A stretch of 64,000 nucleotides of DNA from Dichetophora obliterata (GCA_963920525.1 OY986435.1:298652708-298716707); one strand, 5' to 3'; positions 11,861 through 22,619 are shown, counted from the first letter of the stretch. The notes: generated by a model not told the origin, from the letters alone. Made by a program: numbers and translations.

Positions 11861-11913
11861 TCTTCTTCTATGTCATTTCCCAATTAATTTCATCAGTTTT
11901 TCTGTTTCAGTGC
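11861..11913 (+). repeat. 53-bp inverted repeat, left member
   Basis: Reverse complement of 12908-12960 with a single mismatch. It sits where copy A of the TTAA repeat departs from copy B; homology between those copies appears to resume after it near 11930 (tttttacataaaaataaata). It therefore looks like an insertion into the repeat and not an element terminus. Confidence 0.85.
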
Positions 11914-12907
11914 AAACATTTTTTTTTTATACTGTTTTTACATAAAAATAAATATGAAAAATTTCAATAAGAGATCTTGTTTCTTTCTTGAATAAGGATT
12001 TGAGCTACCTGTTAGCGAGTTCCGATGAACTATGTACCTTAATATATGTACAACAATTTTTACTCAAGTATGTTAATGTAGAAATGTACTAGTCAAGGTA
12101 TAGGTAAGATTCTGAATTTCTTCGAAAGGTAGGACTGGGGTAAATCCGTGAAATAAATGTATTAAAAATTAATTAATAACAAAAAAGAAAAAAAATTTTT
12201 ACGAAATTCTTAAATTGTTGACTAAGAAGACCCTTGCGATAAACCTTTTTTTGTATAAAATTTTTGGATTTCATTAACTGCTTGTCTTAATTTACCCCCA
12301 TCAAAACGAACTAAATCAACAGCAAATGTGAACATTTTTGAGCCATTTAGACAGCGGCTGTTGAGCATTTTCTATGTCCACTATAATTGGAAACACTTCT
12401 TCTTTTTAATATTTGGAATTTTTTGGGTACAAAATAAATTAAATTAATTAACATAGAAAATAAAACAAATCGTTCAACAGATTAAATGTAGAAGAACTCC
12501 ATCGAGTAAATGAATTAAAATTTTAGGGAAAATCAAAACGGCATCAAAAGCACAAACAGATAAGGGTGCAGTCTGAAGGAAGACTTATTAAAAGAACAGT
12601 AACAACAACACCAACAGCAACATTAAGGACACCAACAAAAACTAACAAACAAAGCAAGCCGAACAAATTCGCAGCAATTAGCTAAAGACGAGGATGACTA
12701 GAATCAGTCAACGAGAAAGTCAAGCGACAAAGTCAGGACGCAGGGATGCGCAAAAATGGCTGCTATGGCAGCTTGAGATAGGGGGGCTAGGAGAGAACAT
12801 CTTTTTCACTGATTACACGAAAACACAACAACTTACAAATTGCTAAAATTATGCGAAACAAAACAAAGTGATGAGCATGGATCGAGAGTGCCGAAGGAGG
12901 AAAATGA

Positions 12908-12960
12908 GCACTGAAACAGAAAAACTGATGAAATTAATTGGGAAATGACTTAGAAGAAGA
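12908..12960 (-). repeat. 53-bp inverted repeat, right member
   Basis: Matches 11861-11913 in reverse complement at 52 of 53 positions. The surrounding sequence (12.5-13.7 kb) is less AT-rich and looks like single-copy host DNA, so this is more likely the source copy. The interval 11914-12907 shows no gene. Confidence 0.85.
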
Positions 12961-14041
12961 TGGAGCAGACAATAAAATCAACAACAACAACATCAACATA
13001 AGCAAACGCCAAAGGATTTCAGCCAAAAAGTGAAAATCTTTTAATCGGTCACAATAAGCACACAGTGCAAAACATCGTCTATCTGCTGCAAAAAGAGCCA
13101 CCAAACGACCCTAGTCAAGTGACTGTAAGTCTGTGTATGTGTATGTGTGAGTGTTTGTCACGAAGTTTTTTGACTGATGCAAACCTAAAGGGATCGAGAT
13201 AAAAATGGTAGAAATGGTGAATTGCAGCAGCTAGGCACGCAACAACTTAATTACGCCTTTTTAATTGGACTAATTAATTTATGCTCAACGCTCTCGAGTC
13301 CTCAAGACTTCAGGACTCATTTCGCCTAAGTAAAGGATGGAATTTACAAAGACGAAATAGAAAAAATATAAAAAAGAAAAAAGCAATATAATGCAAAGAA
13401 CTTCGCTGCCTTAAAGCTGCTCTGCATCCAGCACTAGGGTGATGCTGCTGGGAACGTAAAGAAAACTTAAGTGTGTGCCAAAATTCAAAATCAAGTCTTT
13501 ACAAACGTGTTCAGCCGCTCGTTAAGGACACGCAATCCTCGCACATTGATAACTCCAGATTTACAAATTCAAGTGATGCAGATAATGAGCGACGCGTGGC
13601 GGCGACAGTGATGAGCAACGCTCAATGCCAACATGGCTGCTTGAATAATTAAGAGGTGAAACATTCAAGCTGAAAGGACAATTTAAATGAGTTTTAAAGG
13701 AAAATTATACGCATAGAGCGCAGAGGCGTTTCTTAATGGGCTTTCTAATTTATCTAAGCAAAATTGAATATCAAAATGCATTAGGGGTATTCCCTATGTC
13801 TATCAAAATTGCATACTTAAGAGCATGGATTGTAATAATCCTATGCTAAATGTGAATCATAATGAAGCATAGTAAATCAACAGCTCAAAGGACAGGTTTG
13901 AAAAGCACCCTAAAAATCTTCTTTGCCGCGCAAGATCCAGTGTTCGGACTTTACTGCAATTGCAAAAGATGTACTGCGCTTTTTAGCCAAATTTAATGTT
14001 CTACTGCGTCACTGCAGTTTTTCCAAATGTACTGCGAATTA
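12961..14041. other. Probable host intron or intergenic DNA
   Basis: More balanced base composition, with CAACAACAACA-type runs near 12980 and a GT-rich stretch near 13130-13160. No open frame with recognisable homology was found and no splice pattern could be assigned. Confidence 0.4.
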
Positions 14042-14308
14042 TTAACCCTCCGTGTGGCTAGTTAGTATTTGCCTAGCGCTGTGGCTAGTGTTACGATATC
14101 GTCAAAGCCATTTTTTAACCCTTCAAAAATAATTTTTGATCAAAATTTTTTTTAAAGTTTTAGATGAACATTTCAAACAAAGGAAAAAAAGTGTTTTGGC
14201 CAAAATTTCTACTCAGTTTTGCGCCAAAAATTTCGGAATAGCCGAAAACGAGTATTTTTTTAATTTTTAGTCCAAAATTCATATCTCCGGCTCTAATTTC
14301 TCTAAAAC

Positions 14309-14572
14309 TTTTTCATCCCTACAGGAAAAATCGGAAGGTTTTAATCTAAACGTGACAAAGAAACACTCCCCACCGTATTTGGTATATATTTGTTTCCAAA
14401 CCGCTTCTTTAAGAATGCATGTGGAAACTTTTACTTATTGTTTTTCATCCCTACAGGAAAAATCGGAAGGCTTTCATCTAAACGTGACAAAGAAACACTC
14501 CCCACCGTATTTTGTATTTATGTTGTTTCCAAACCGCTTCTTTAAGAATGCATGTGGAAACTTTTACTTATT
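14309..14572 (+). repeat. Two tandem copies of a 132-bp unit
   Basis: Units 14309-14440 and 14441-14572 both begin tttttcatccctacagg and differ at few positions. The duplication creates a frame that reads a repeated peptide, which I treat as fortuitous. Confidence 0.9.
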
Positions 14573-14625
14573 GTCAAGCAATGACAACAGAAAATATTAA
14601 TATCATTGTTTCCTAGCCGCTTATT

Positions 14626-14698
14626 ATAGAATTCAATAGTTGGTGGTAGCGCACTTGACTGTCGCTCAGGGGTTCCGGGTTCGAATCCTGGCCGGGCA
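14626..14698 (+). tRNA. Degenerate tRNA-Asp(GTC)-like sequence
   Basis: The anticodon arm pairs CTTGA with TCAGG around a seven-base loop whose central triplet is GTC. The T arm is CCGGG-TTCGAAT-CCTGG, an intact B box, and the 3' acceptor strand CCGGGC ends in A. A TTTT run follows at 14699. The 5' acceptor strand and the 5' side of the D stem do not pair, so the molecule is unlikely to be a working tRNA. It lies inside the piggyBac-type element. Confidence 0.5.
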
Positions 14699-15613
14699 TT
14701 TTCATAACAAGGGAGAGGAATGTTTCCACATTAATTTTTAGAACAGGGGAGAGGATTGCTTCCAATTCAATTTTTAAGACAGCCGAAAGGAATGTTTCCC
14801 TTTATCCCTAGAGGAGATTTGTTACTTATAGAAGAGGTTTGAAGTTTTTTTTTTTAATGAATAAATAAATATAAACACATAAATTGTGATATTTATTATT
14901 AAACCTATGTGTACATATATAAAAAAGTTAGGTTTATTCAAATCAATAAATAAGGCTTGACGTTGTAGCTAGTTAAAACTCATGCGTCAATTTCACGCAT
15001 GATTACCTTTTACGTACATCACAATATGATTATCTTTCTAGGGTTAATGACATGCTATGTAAAAAATAAATGAAGTGTCCAACGGAATAGAATTCTTCCT
15101 ATATTCCATGGAATGTTTCCTTTTTATATCCGGCAATGTTTCCATTTTCTGGAGGGATAATAATTTTTTGTTGTAGACACACGAACACGTTTTTTCAACG
15201 TTATTTGCAGGTAAAAAAATTTTTATTTGAAAAAAAAAACACAAATTTCGGACACTTTTCTTTGGTTACAACCACGTATTTTTTATGTTGCATTCATTTG
15301 TACATTAAAAAAAGTAAAAGATATGACTAAATTACTTTATTTAGAGCAAAAATAATATCTTTAACTTACCAAAAATAGTAAAAATAATCACGTCCTGTGG
15401 CTACTGTAACGATTTCGTAGTCGGTCCAACTTTACACTCACAGTACGGACGAACGGCTAAACCCAAACTGGCGCGGCTTGGCAGGTGTTCATACAAAGAT
15501 TCAAAGTTTTTAGGAGGAGATACCAACCGTCGCCCATTGCACATGTCTGAGATACAGCTATGTCGTAAAAAGTAGAGTGACGATATCGTTACACTAGCCA
15601 CACGGAGGGTTAA

Positions 15614-16680
15614 CAACTAACATTTCCATGATATTTGTGATATTTTTGGAATATGTAAGCATTGATGTTGATAAAAAAAGTGTAGTTTCGGGCCCATTAT
15701 ATCTGTATACTGTGTCTTAGCGTTGAAACTGAAGAAAGTAATATAATATAAAGCTGTCATTGCACTAAAAAATTCTTTTAAAGTTTTACATGAGTTTTTG
15801 CGACCAAATTGAGAATTGATTTGCTTTTAGAGGCCGTTATTTAATTTGTCTACGGAAAATATATTTTGAATCAGTAAGAAATATGTTTATTCAACATGCA
15901 AATTTATAGTATATAGTTATGTATATATTTGTGTGTATATAACAACGGTGTACAAATGTGGTCCTTTGTTTAGTCAAGTGCGGCTCTCTTTTATGTTAAT
16001 ATTTAAAAAAATATAAAAAATATTAAAATTTTTTATTTTCTGTCAAACTTCATGGAATTCCATGTTGTTCTATCGTTGTTTCACCAATGATTTAAAGAAA
16101 AATTTGAGAATGTGAACCTTGTTTTTCATTACTGAGCGTTCTCTTTAATCATGTTCTCTATGATACAATTACAAGGTAAGCTCATGTCAAAGTCAGCTAT
16201 TCGAATTGTAGTTTTTCTAGTTGTTGTTTTTGCGAACTTACTGCAATTTAATTAATGTAATAATTTAATAGATCTTAAAATTAATTAATTCAGAAGCAAA
16301 TTTTCAAATATTGGCCAAAGATTTGTTTAAATCTCAGTTTTGGGTTCTTACGTTATTTATGATAGAAAAGTGTGTATTTCTTTTTTTGTTATTTGAGTGC
16401 ACTCAAAAAGATGGGTGTATATCGCACCCTAATTTAAGCATTCCTCTATAACTCGGAACCATCTAACATGCTATAAGCCTGTTAAGAGAGACGCTATTTT
16501 GATCAATCATGATAGTGTGAATTTTAAACTGGGTGTATCTGAGCAATTTTATGAGACAATTCTGCCCATCTCTTTGGAAGCGTAATATAAATGTGCGTCC
16601 GTTTATAATTTTGAAAAATGCAGGGATAAGATCGTTGGAGACTTAGGTGCTCCTGCTGTTAGTCGCAATCTTTAAATTTA
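15614..16680. other. AT-rich intergenic DNA, nothing recognised
   Basis: No supported gene, RNA or inverted repeat was found between the piggyBac-type element and the endonuclease relic. Confidence 0.5.
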
Positions 16681-16945
16681 TTTCCAGAATATGTCTGGAA
16701 TGAGAACAAAATCTGGTTGCATTTATAATTTTACTTCTTTACATTTTGGATACATCAAGATTTTTTTGATGGTGAATTCTTTAACTCCAACATGTTTCAA
16801 GGTTTATCGGAAAGTTAGGGATTCTTTTAAGACTTGCATTAATCGTGGTGGTGGCGTACTTATTCTCACTGAACCATATGCGAAGGTTTTGCGTAAAGTG
16901 ATAGTTTTGAGCATAGTAGAACTAGACAAGGTAGTGTTAGGGCTA
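16681..16945 (+). pseudogene. Non-LTR retrotransposon endonuclease relic
   Basis: The frame starting near 16691 includes an N-terminal MRTK segment, then VYRKVRDS and RGGGVLI. This order is characteristic of the apurinic-like endonuclease domain of Jockey/CR1-group ORF2 proteins (the YR-DR...GGGV-I block, about residues 38-58 here). The catalytic Glu motif expected between them is not clear, and downstream homology fades into a tandem repeat at about 17.0 kb. A short isolated fragment. Confidence 0.5.
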
Positions 16946-17024
16946 AATGTGTTCTCTTTCTTAGTGACCATAACTGTCAAACTCAGCCATTTTGGAAATT
17001 TTGCCAATTTTTGCTTTTACCGCC

Positions 17025-17450
17025 TTTTACCGCCCTCAAATCCATAAAAATGCTAAATCTCTAAAACTACGGGGCTGATTCAGCCGAATTTTTGGCAGTT
17101 AATTTCCTTCAAGTAGAGGATGGTTATGGAAAAAATGGTGTCACACCCCCTTTTACCGACCCAAATAAATAAAAATGCTTTAACTCTACAACTAATTGGC
17201 CGATTCAGCTAAAATTTTGGCAGTAAATTTCCTTCAAGTAGAGGATTATTAAGGAAAATTTTTGCCACTCCCCCTTTTACCGCCCACAATTCCATAAAAA
17301 TGTTATGTCTCCAAAACTACGGGGCTGATTTAGCTGAAATTTAAACAGTAAAGTTTTATTAAACAAAGCAATGAGCTTATGAAAAACATTTGGCCACACC
17401 CCCTTTCACCGCCCACTAATCAATAAAAATGCTATATCTCCATAAGTTTT
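17025..17450 (+). repeat. Tandem array of a ~125-bp unit, about 3.5 copies
   Basis: The core ttttaccgcc recurs at 17025, 17151 (as ttttaccgac), 17275 and 17404 (diverged), each followed by aataaaaatg and a block containing aaaactac and ggctgatt. The same motifs appear in the inner arms of the foldback-like element at 2.75-2.83 kb and 3.5 kb, so the unit is shared between elements. Confidence 0.85.
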
Positions 17451-17485
17451 GAAAATAAAAGATGTTAATAATAAACCTATAAGAC

Positions 17486-18559
17486 ATTGAATTTTGGACA
17501 TTGTACAATCGGAAAGGATCTACTTAGTAGCACGGACTACATGGTACCTCGCACGATAGTCAATTGCAAAGCACGAACTCTTCTGGGACCAAATGACTGG
17601 TGCAAAGGTATAGAACAAGCACAGCAGGCCGTCAACATATTTACAGACGGCTCCAAAATGCCTACGGGGGTAGGTGCGGCTGTGTATTGTGCAGAGCCTA
17701 ATATAAGGCAGCCATATAAACTGCCGAACCACAGCAGTATCTTCCAGGCGGAAATATTTGCCATAAGGAAGGCTGCTGAGATCGCCCTCAGCATGGACAC
17801 ACAACACTCTTACATCAACATTTTCGTTGACAGTCAAGCGGCAACCAAATCCATGCGCTCCGCTAGCATCAAGTCCAAAAGTGTCATGGCTGGCCGAGAT
17901 GCACTAGATGCACTATGCTCTTCGAAGAGAGTGCGCATCTACTGGGTCCCTAGCCACCGGGGCATTGAGGGAAACGAGATGGCAATTGGTTTAGCAAAGG
18001 AAGGTGCTGGGCTGGAATCAGAACTCGCAGAACATGTACTTACTCCACTGCAAGAGTTGTACAGGAACATCGAAAGAAGAGCCACACAAGCAGCGAATCG
18101 TAGATAGAGAGATACGACATCGTGCAAAATCTCGAAAATCATGTGCAAAGCACAATGCGAAATACGAGCTCTGTTCATCTTGGCACGCCCGTGCAAAGAT
18201 TGCAGGACACTAGTGGGCATGCTCACTGGTCACTGCATGACGGCAGCCCACGCGAGGAAGCGGATGACAACTGCAGGAAGGGCAAGGAATCGGGCACAGT
18301 GGAGACCCTCGAGCACCTACTATGCACATGCCCCGCCCTACTTAGATCGAGACTAAAATACCTAGGCTCATCGACGTTCCCTTCGCTTAAAGATGTAACC
18401 AAAATATCTCTGGAATCCCTCCTAAGGTTTGCAAATTCAACGCAAATCTTTAAAGACTTCAATTAAACACAAAGTTTCCTTTTGTTCGCTACCAGTACCA
18501 CTAAGGACCAGAATTGGTCTATGTGAGCCTTCACGAAGGCATCCGGATTAACCTAACCT
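17486..18559 (+). mobile_element. LOA-type non-LTR retrotransposon, 3' fragment
   Basis: Near-identical 13-bp flanks AAACCTATAAGAC (17473) and AAACCTTTAAGAC (18560) are a plausible target duplication with one change. The fragment holds the RNase H and C-terminal region, then a 3' UTR mentioning accactaaggaccagaattgg and ending in aacctaacctaa, similar to the inverted tail at 35.06 kb. The 5' end is truncated within the RT-RNase H linker. Confidence 0.8.
17487..18466 (+). pseudogene. RNase H and C-terminal domain of LOA-type ORF2, frameshifted
   Basis: The first frame (17487-18107) encodes RNase H with FTDGSK, FQAEIFAI, FVDSQAA and the WVPSHRGIEGNE motif; the final catalytic Asp expected in the GNE-AD block is replaced by Ile. 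After a stop at 18105 the homology continues in other frames to 18466, including a Thr-Gly-His segment and EHLLCTCPAL, the C-terminal cysteine/histidine block of LOA/I-group proteins. The RT domain is absent. The frameshifts and the lost Asp mark it as inactive. Confidence 0.8.
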
Positions 18560-18687
18560 AAACCTTTAAGACTAAAAAGTAAAAAATAAATAAGAATTAA
18601 AAATTTTTTTTAAAAATAAGCTTTTATTGAAAAAAGACGTGAACTAAAAAGAAAAAAAAAAATTTAAGTGACATTTGTCATATAAGT

Positions 18688-19098
18688 CTATAGGAGGTAT
18701 ATTCTAGTTGCAGAAGAACTCTTGGTTACTCATCATCATAATATAAGCGTACGTAAATTGGTAAGTTCTAAGGACTTATATTAGTAAATTTAGAATTTTT
18801 CAAATGCATTTATATTTAAGAGCTTGAGGCATCGATGTCCCCGATCCGTTATACAGGTTTACTACACATTGTCATTGGCATTGAATCTTTTAGTAAGCTT
18901 ACCTTTATATAAACTGCGATCCATTACATAGGTTTACTACACAATATCAGTGCCTTAAGCTTATAAAAATAAATGTATTTGAAAAATTCTAAATTTATAT
19001 TAGTCCTTAGAACTTACTAATTTACGTATGCTTATATTATGGTGATGATTAACCAAGAGGGGGTTCTTCTGCACCTAGAATATACCTACTATATACAT
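18688..19098. mobile_element. Foldback MITE with ~140-bp arms
   Basis: 18688-18825 and 18950-19098 are reverse complements with few differences (shared ggtatattcta, gcagaagaac, aagttctaaggact, tttagaatttttcaaat). The loop holds a second, direct duplication (gatcc-ttaca-aggtttactacaca, near 18845 and 18918). The whole unit would fold into one long hairpin. Target duplication is not certain. Confidence 0.85.
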
Positions 19099-19180
19099 TA
19101 GGCTGGGTCGATTTGTGGGGAGGCAAAAAAATCGCCCATTGCTTAGTGAAAATCGTATTCTAGCGATCAAAATAAGAAAC

Positions 19181-19506
19181 TTTGCCCGAGGAACTATACC
19201 TCTAAAACGAATTCTAATACCCTACGAAACAAAAGTCCAAAGTTGGGGCATTAGAATTCGTTTTAGAGGTATAGTTCCTCGGGCAAAGTTTTAGAATACC
19301 CCAAGCGAGTCCAAATGTATGGCCGACCCCCACTAACTTTGGAGGGCCGATCCACCCATGCCAGTGGCACACCCTCTGGAACCCCCTGGGGGTTCCCCTT
19401 AAAAACATTTACAAACCTTACAAAATGGTGATTTTTTTAAATGTTTGCAAGGGGAACCCAAGGGGTTCCAGGTGGATATGCCACTGGCATGGGTAGAACG
19501 GCCCTC
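19181..19506. repeat. Two adjacent long hairpins
   Basis: Hairpin 1 pairs a roughly 42-base arm near 19181-19222 (containing actttgcccgaggaactata) with its reverse complement near 19249-19292 around a short loop. Hairpin 2 pairs about 67 bases at 19352-19418 (gatccacccatgccagtggc) with 19440-19506 (gccactggcatgggt). The element probably begins near 19105 with ggctgggtcgattt; the far end is unclear. Confidence 0.8.
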
Positions 19507-19675
19507 TAAAGAGTTTTTTAAATGAATTCAAAAAATATAGTTTTGGTTCACTGGGTTGCTGTAAAGCGCTTGCCCTGTTCGTCGTTGCATGCACTACAAA
19601 ATGTGGACTCTTTGCTTGACCAGCTTTGTCTCGCTTTAACTGTACCCTACGGCACTTTCTATATTTGTGCGTCTT

Positions 19676-20514
19676 CCCAGTGGGCATTTTAGCTAGCGAT
19701 ACGCAAAAGAATGCATGCTAGTAGTGCTCTTATTGGCGTCAATATACCTTCCATGATCGCTGCATTGATGAGTGCTTCTGTAAGGCCTACCTGTTGAAGG
19801 TTTGGAGTCTTTTCCTGTTATTTTATAAAAAAACATTTTTAAAAAATTTTTTAAAAATTATATATGATCAGATCAATTAAAAAAAAATCAAATCTTTAAG
19901 AAAAAAAAAAATTTTTTTTTTTGTCCGAGTTGGGATGCGAACCCAGGTCTCCGAAATCTAACACATTGCATATCACATTATATGAAAACTTTTATATGGA
20001 AAAATTCTAAGTCTTTTCTATTATTTTTGTATGAAGAAATTTACAAAACAATTCCAAAAAATTTTTAAATGGACAGAAAAATTTGTAAAAAATGTAGATT
20101 TTAAAAAAAATACAAAAACAAATTTTTTTTTTGTCTCAGCTGGGTTGCGAACCCGCGCTCCCGAAAACTTTCTTTCATTTGTAATGATGCAAAATAAGCT
20201 GAAGTTTATTAACAACTGAGGCGGACGAGTGGGTAAGATGCCAGACCGCCAGCTGAGAGGACGCTGGTCAAGTCTGGAATTTGTCAAACGTTTTTTTTAT
20301 TTCAAGTTGATATTTATATTGCTTTTCTTTCTAATGTACATTCTAAAGAAGGGCTTTTAGCAGGCTTCTTTAGAGTCGCGAGAGCGGAAGGCCTAGACAA
20401 TTTTCTCGTTTCATATAAAAAAGCTTATGGGGTTGGAAACGAGCACGGAAGGGCTAAGAAATCCATATGATGACCTGCTAGAAGCGCTTCAAAGACCTGC
20501 TTTTGCCCACTGGG
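19676..20514 (+). mobile_element. CCCAGTGGGC element, copy A
   Basis: 10-bp inverted termini CCCAGTGGGC/GCCCACTGGG bound 839 bp. TT dinucleotides flank it on both sides. Copy B at 28359-29204 is nearly identical along its whole length, which fixes the ends. The interior contains a ~210-bp tandem duplication (about 19800-20170) whose units each carry a minus-strand sequence like the 3' half of a tRNA, followed by a plus-strand type II tRNA-like sequence. No transposase. Superfamily unassigned. Confidence 0.88.
20219..20280 (+). tRNA. Type II tRNA-like sequence in CCCAGTGGGC element, copy A
   Basis: An A-box-like GGACGAGTGGGTAAG is followed 30 bases later by a damaged B box (GGTCAAGTCT; copy B retains GGTTCAAATCT). 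Spacing and A box resemble tRNA-Ser or tRNA-Leu. Arms do not pair well, so this is a tRNA-derived module and not a tRNA gene. Confidence 0.4.
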
Positions 20515-20549
20515 TTATAGCTCGGGCAAATATTGGCATTTTGACAATA

Positions 20550-20993
20550 CGGCTATTCCCGATTACGGGCAAATAGCGTGGCATCGTGGCATTTGCAAAA
20601 TAAGATGGCAAATATTTTCAACACAACAACAAAATGTATAGATTTGCATTTGCCCGACTGTGTCAAATTTGCAACACTAAAATCGCATTGCATACAGTCG
20701 AGCATGAGCAACTCTTATTTGCCAATCAATCAGCTGTCACATTTTAACAAAACGCCGCTAATAAAACAAAATTAACAGACTCTGATATGGAACTCACTTT
20801 GATAAATAATACACTTTGATAAATAATAATGAAAAACACCACAAATACTGTTCGTGCTGTATCTTTTTTTTTCCATCAAAACAGCTGTGAGTTTTGTTTG
20901 CAACAGTGTTCTAAAAGTGTGCTCACAGTTGATGGCAAATATTTGGTAGGGCATACATTTGTAAAGCTATTTGCCCATAACTGGGAATAGCCC
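20550..20993. mobile_element. 444-bp MITE with GGGCTATTCCC termini
   Basis: Left GGCTATTCCC...GGGCAAATAGC and right GCTATTTGCCC...GGGAATAGCCC form 27-bp inverted repeats with a few mismatches. TA flanks both sides (20548-20549, 20994-20995). No coding sequence. Confidence 0.8.
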
Positions 20994-20995
20994 TA

Positions 20996-22039
20996 ATATA
21001 TTAGCACTTCAATCATATACTAGTGATAATTGTCTGCTGTTTTTGGCGACTTTAATCTCACTACTATATTTTGGACATTCATCGCAAGTGACCCCGTTAA
21101 GTATAAATAAAAATTATAAAGTGTATTTTATTGCTGTTTTCTAAGTATTAAATTAGTGCAAATAAACTTATATTTAAATAGTTTAAGTAGAATTTTGGAT
21201 TTCTTGTGGCTTGTGTCAGTGTGTAAAAACTGTAGAGTAGGAGGTATCGAAAAATTTAGATCATATTCTAAGACATCTCAAAAGATTCTTAAGATCAACA
21301 AAAAAATTTCAGGAAAAAATGGATGTCTTCCGCAAGAGCAGAGTTTTTTGAGAAAAACGGTAAAAAATAACGATCTCAAAAATGTTGTGGCTTTTGTAGT
21401 AAAAACTACATATTCCTTAAAGCAAAAGCAAATATAGACTTTAACTTATAATATATTTCCCAACACGATGCCACTCTCGATTTTTATCCTCAGTGTGCTG
21501 TGTATATGTTTCACCAAACAGTAGTAGTTTACAAGTAACAAATTTGAATAAATATTACAATTATGTAGTTTTTTGTTACAGCAAACAGACAACTAATCAC
21601 AAATTTTAAAAATTTTTAGGAATTTCTTACAAAAAAAAGTTATCGCTCGAAAATTCCTACACTATTTATATATTTTCTTTTGCGACACACTTGCAGTATA
21701 TTTTGTTTATATGTTCACTTTATAATCAGCAGCTAAAGCGAGTGGACGCTATAAGAAAACATAGATTACAAAAAATGTCACTGAGACAAGGACATTGTTC
21801 CAGTGATAGGAGTGAAAGTGATTTATAAAAATTATTATAATTGCTTCTGGGTTAAATTCGGGCTCAAGGTCACTTTTTTAATAAAAAAATATCTTTTGTT
21901 TGTGTTTTTTTATTAGTTTTATAAGTATTATATATTGAGTTTTCAACAAAAAAATATACATGTATTACAATTTTTAACATTATGAAAAACAAAGTGTAAC
22001 TTTGTATATTTATTTTTATGTAAAAATAGTATACAACAA
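20996..22039. other. AT-rich stretch without a recognised gene
   Basis: A 93-codon plus-strand frame at 21156-21437 has no recognisable family and biased Lys/Leu composition; I do not call it a gene. Confidence 0.45.
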
Positions 22040-22615
22040 ATTTTTGGATTTTTCCAGCGTGTTTTCTGGCTGCTTCAGGTTTTTGAAAATAACATCAAAA
22101 AATCACGGCGGGCGTGATATTGGCTCATTGGATCGTCTGAAAAAAAATAAAAACGGGGTTTTAATCAGCATCAAAGCCGCTATGGATTGAGCTGAAAGAT
22201 TTTTTTGGCAAAAAATGACAAAATGGCGGCATTTTTTCGAAATTAGCCAACTTTTGGACCAAAAAAGCCCTTGAAAACCAAAAATACTTTGTCGATCTTT
22301 CTATCCGTAGTTTAATCTATAGACTTATATGTTTACAATAACATACTAAAATTTTCAAACGATCAGTGTAGTAATGTAGTGTAGTGTAGTAATCACGCCC
22401 GCCAACTCAAAAAATGTCATTTCTAGAAAAAGCGCTTTTAAGTTTTTAACACCGATTAAACGGCCTTGACGCTCTGCGTTCAAAACCTTCGCCATTTAAC
22501 ATAGAAATTAATTTCTAATTTTATATTATTAAAAATAGATTCTTTGAGGTCTTTTGAACAAAAATCAATCATAAAAAAATATGATTTTTTGAAAATTCAG
22601 GTGTGTACTGTCCCC
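22040..22615 (-). mobile_element. TTAA-ended repeat, copy B
   Basis: Reverse complement of the repeat at 10756-11861, without the Harbinger insertion, ending in ctgtcccc directly before TTAA (22616-22619). The block near 22090-22490 (aaaatcacggcgggcgtgat, ggccttgac) matches 11520-11820 inverted. The left limit is where similarity weakens. Confidence 0.65.
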
Positions 22616-22619
22616 TTAA

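Larger units (their letters stand above)
10756..11861 (+). mobile_element. TTAA-ended repeat, copy A, split by a Harbinger-type insertion
   Basis: Starts GGGGACAGTACACACCTGAA immediately after TTAA (10752-10755). Its reverse complement ends at 22615 before another TTAA. Homology between the copies resumes after the insertion (taaaattagaaattaatttc near 11483) and continues through a block near 11520-11860 (ggcgggcgtgat, tttgatgttatttt). TTAA adjacency suggests a piggyBac- or Kolobok-type element; only one terminus can be defined. No intact gene is present. Confidence 0.65.
14046..15609. mobile_element. piggyBac-type non-autonomous element
   Basis: Both ends read CCCTCCGTGTGGCTAGT inward and abut TTAA (14042-14045 and 15610-15613), the target duplication and CCC start of piggyBac elements. 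Just inside, gttacgatatcgtca (14091) mirrors tgacgatatcgttac (15579). The left end carries a 27-bp internal duplication of the subterminal repeat. The 1564-bp interior has no transposase; it contains a 132-bp tandem duplication and a tRNA-like sequence. Confidence 0.88.

Noticed and set aside
14352..14600. 82-codon frame with an internal repeated peptide
   Set aside because: The repetition comes from a 132-bp DNA duplication inside a non-autonomous transposon; no family resemblance.
17520..17837. Minus-strand frames over the RNase H region
   Set aside because: Shadows of the LOA-type coding strand, which carries the conserved motifs.
21156..21437. 93-codon plus-strand frame as a gene
   Set aside because: No recognisable domain, low-complexity Lys/Leu composition and no supporting context.
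22002..22190. 62-codon plus-strand frame
   Set aside because: Lies within the inverted copy of the TTAA-ended repeat and is not conserved as a frame in the other copy.
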